Shown here in pieces: positions 34,205-35,277 of a stretch of 35,277 nucleotides of DNA. The DNA comes from Pseudomonadota bacterium (GTDB lineage Bacteria; Pseudomonadota; Gammaproteobacteria; Xanthomonadales; Xanthomonadaceae). The notes beneath the pieces are model-generated. The model worked only from the letters and a program-made list of their open reading frames with translations, ran no database searches and was not told where the DNA came from. Each line of letters starts with the position of its first letter. Within the stretch, counting starts at the first letter, position 1. A program made the translations under genes and the position numbers. The stretch spans positions 1 to 35,277 of the forward strand of contig JAEWJB010000165.1 of the NCBI GenBank assembly GCA_023386795.1, read 5' to 3'.

Positions 34205-34483
34205 TTACGAGAGCCCGTATTCCTTCAGCTTCTTGCGCAGGGTGGCGCGGTGGATGCCCAGCATGGCCGCCGCGCGGCTCTGGTTGCCTTCGCAGTGGTT
34301 GAGCACTTCCACGAACAGCGGGATCTCCATCTCGCGCAGCACGATCACGTACATGTCATCGGCATCGCTGCCGTCCAGGTCACGCAGGTAGCGGCGCACG
34401 GACTGCGCAACATGCTCGCGCAGCGGTGACTTGGGAGCACCGCGACTGGCGTCGGGACGGGTGGTGGCAGCGTTCAAGGACAT
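34205..34483 (-). CDS. fis: Fis-family DNA-binding protein
   Basis: Fis is a nucleoid protein that bends DNA and activates rRNA and other growth genes. The 92-residue protein has an N-terminal helical dimer region and the C-terminal helix-turn-helix GNQSRAAAMLGIHRATLRKKLKEYG (66-90, given here as a span), ending YGLS. It is close in length to Escherichia coli Fis (98). ATG at 34483 is the family-like start, although no clear Shine-Dalgarno sequence precedes it. It lies between a DUF3426 gene (91 bases upstream) and purH, not after dusB as in enterics. Confidence 0.93.
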   Translation of the reverse strand: MSLNAATTRPDASRGAPKSPLREHVAQSVRRYLRDLDGSDADDMYVIVLREMEIPLFVEVLNHCEGNQSRAAAMLGIHRATLRKKLKEYGLS

Positions 34484-34574
34484 CCCCGGGATGAAGAAGC
34501 CGGCGGGGCGGCCGCCGGCGAGGGGGAGTGAGTCTAGCGCGTGCGCCGGGCGCCTGCCATCGGCGCCGACCCCC

Positions 34575-35277
34575 TCAATGGAAGTCGAAGGTGAACGCCG
34601 CGGTGCCGGCGGCCGGCTCGCGCACGCGGAAGTCGACCCGCCCGCTTTGGCCCGGCGCAAGGGTCTCGCCGGCGGGCGGCGCGTGGCCCAGGTAATCCTC
34701 CGGCGAGAACACGCGGCTGCCGATCACGCGGCCATCGGCATCGGACAGCGACAGCTGCAGGTAGGGCCAGGCTTGGCTCCATCGTGCGTCGTTGCGAAAG
34801 CTCGCCTGGATGCGCAGCACGCCGGGTTGGTCGGCGGCCGGGCGCACGTCGCGGTCGAGCATGCTGAAGGCCGCCGGCTCATGCCACACCGGCAGTTCGC
34901 AACGCAGGACGCCGCACATGGTGGAGAGCAGCGGCCGCCAGCGTGCATCGGTGGCCAGACGCGCGCGGTCGGCCAGCAGGATTTGCAGCACCAGCAACAA
35001 GGCGAGTACGCACAGCGCGATCCACTGCCACGCAGGTGCGCGTGGCGCACGCACGGTGGCACGCGGACGCGCGAAGGTCGGCGCATGCGGCGCGGCGATG
35101 GGCAGGGCGGCGGCGCGCCAGTCGGCGGCGGGGAGCGAGGCGGATGACGAAGCCAACGGCGGTTCGGCGTCGGCGATGGCGGGCGAGGCCGTCTCGGTGT
35201 GCGCTTCGCCCGACGCAGCGTCAGGAGCTGCGGCGCCTTCCGCTTCGGGCGCGCCGGTCTCGGGCGCGGTCGCGGGC
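34575..35277 (-). CDS. DUF3426 zinc-ribbon-type membrane protein (5' end missing)
   Basis: The frame runs open off the right edge, so only the last 233 codons are seen. A Glu/Ala/Pro-rich linker is followed by one transmembrane helix (WQWIALCVLALLLVLQILL, codons encoded near 35030-34970). The C-terminal domain has CGVLRCELPVW and a WPYLQLSLSDADG stretch, typical of DUF3426 (DUF3426 proteins usually have an N-terminal zinc ribbon, not visible here). Function is unknown. A TTG at 35156 would be a poor start, as it lies inside the linker. In related genomes prmA often lies just upstream. Confidence 0.87.
   Translation of the reverse strand, partial: PATAPETGAPEAEGAAAPDAASGEAHTETASPAIADAEPPLASSSASLPAADWRAAALPIAAPHAPTFARPRATVRAPRAPAWQWIALCVLALLLVLQILLADRARLATDARWRPLLSTMCGVLRCELPVWHEPAAFSMLDRDVRPAADQPGVLRIQASFRNDARWSQAWPYLQLSLSDADGRVIGSRVFSPEDYLGHAPPAGETLAPGQSGRVDFRVREPAAGTAAFTFDFH

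Overview
The window comes from a high-GC gammaproteobacterium. Gene content and order (DUF3426 protein - fis - purH - purD, an RppH with a basic tail, adjacent bfd and bfr genes, frequent GTG starts) suggest Lysobacterales (Xanthomonadales), perhaps a Dyella/Luteibacter/Rhodanobacter-like member of Rhodanobacteraceae. The family assignment is an inference. No phage, insertion sequence, CRISPR array or plasmid gene was seen. Most of the window is chromosomal backbone with a few accessory modules.

Layout. 1-302: the 3' end of a 5S rRNA gene closing an rRNA operon, its terminator, and tRNA-Arg(CCG) on the other strand. 405-6919: a zinc alcohol dehydrogenase, ubiA (ubiquinone synthesis), an HdeD-like membrane protein, a ComF-type phosphoribosyltransferase, an unrecognised 82-residue protein and a large DUF3772/MscS channel. 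7135-11825: a compact four-gene archaic (Csu-like) chaperone-usher pilus operon (SCPU subunit, chaperone, usher, two-domain SCPU tip-like protein). It ends at a bidirectional terminator shared with tRNA-Met(CAT). 12131-13624: rppH, then bfd and bfr (iron storage and release), with a good Fur-box candidate overlapping the bfd promoter.

13626-18509: a minus-strand signalling block with a DUF4126 membrane protein, a REC-GGDEF-EAL protein whose GGDEF and EAL signatures are both destroyed, and a coupled hybrid histidine kinase with two receivers and an HPt domain. 18653-20306: a coiled-coil membrane protein (DUF6776-like), a bactofilin and erpA, ending in a strong terminator. 20408-22273: nudC and ampE. 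22280-23022: an overlapping DUF2752 / CD225-like membrane pair. 23228-25120: an LplT-like transporter fused to a PlsC-type acyltransferase. 25277-26464: an MFS exporter. 26609-26740: a 43-residue peptide with a double-glycine-type leader. 26784-30593: murJ and a convergent yccS-type gene. 30671-35277: a minus-strand run of DUF3426 protein (cut by the window edge), fis, purH, a GNAT acetyltransferase and purD.

The most interesting items are the small double-glycine peptide, the kinase with its catalytically dead c-di-GMP partner, the bactofilin module, and the LplT-PlsC fusion without an acyl-ACP synthetase domain. Sampled lines suggest that the left ~13 kb has lower GC and less biased codons than the right part. 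No gene there signals recent mobility.
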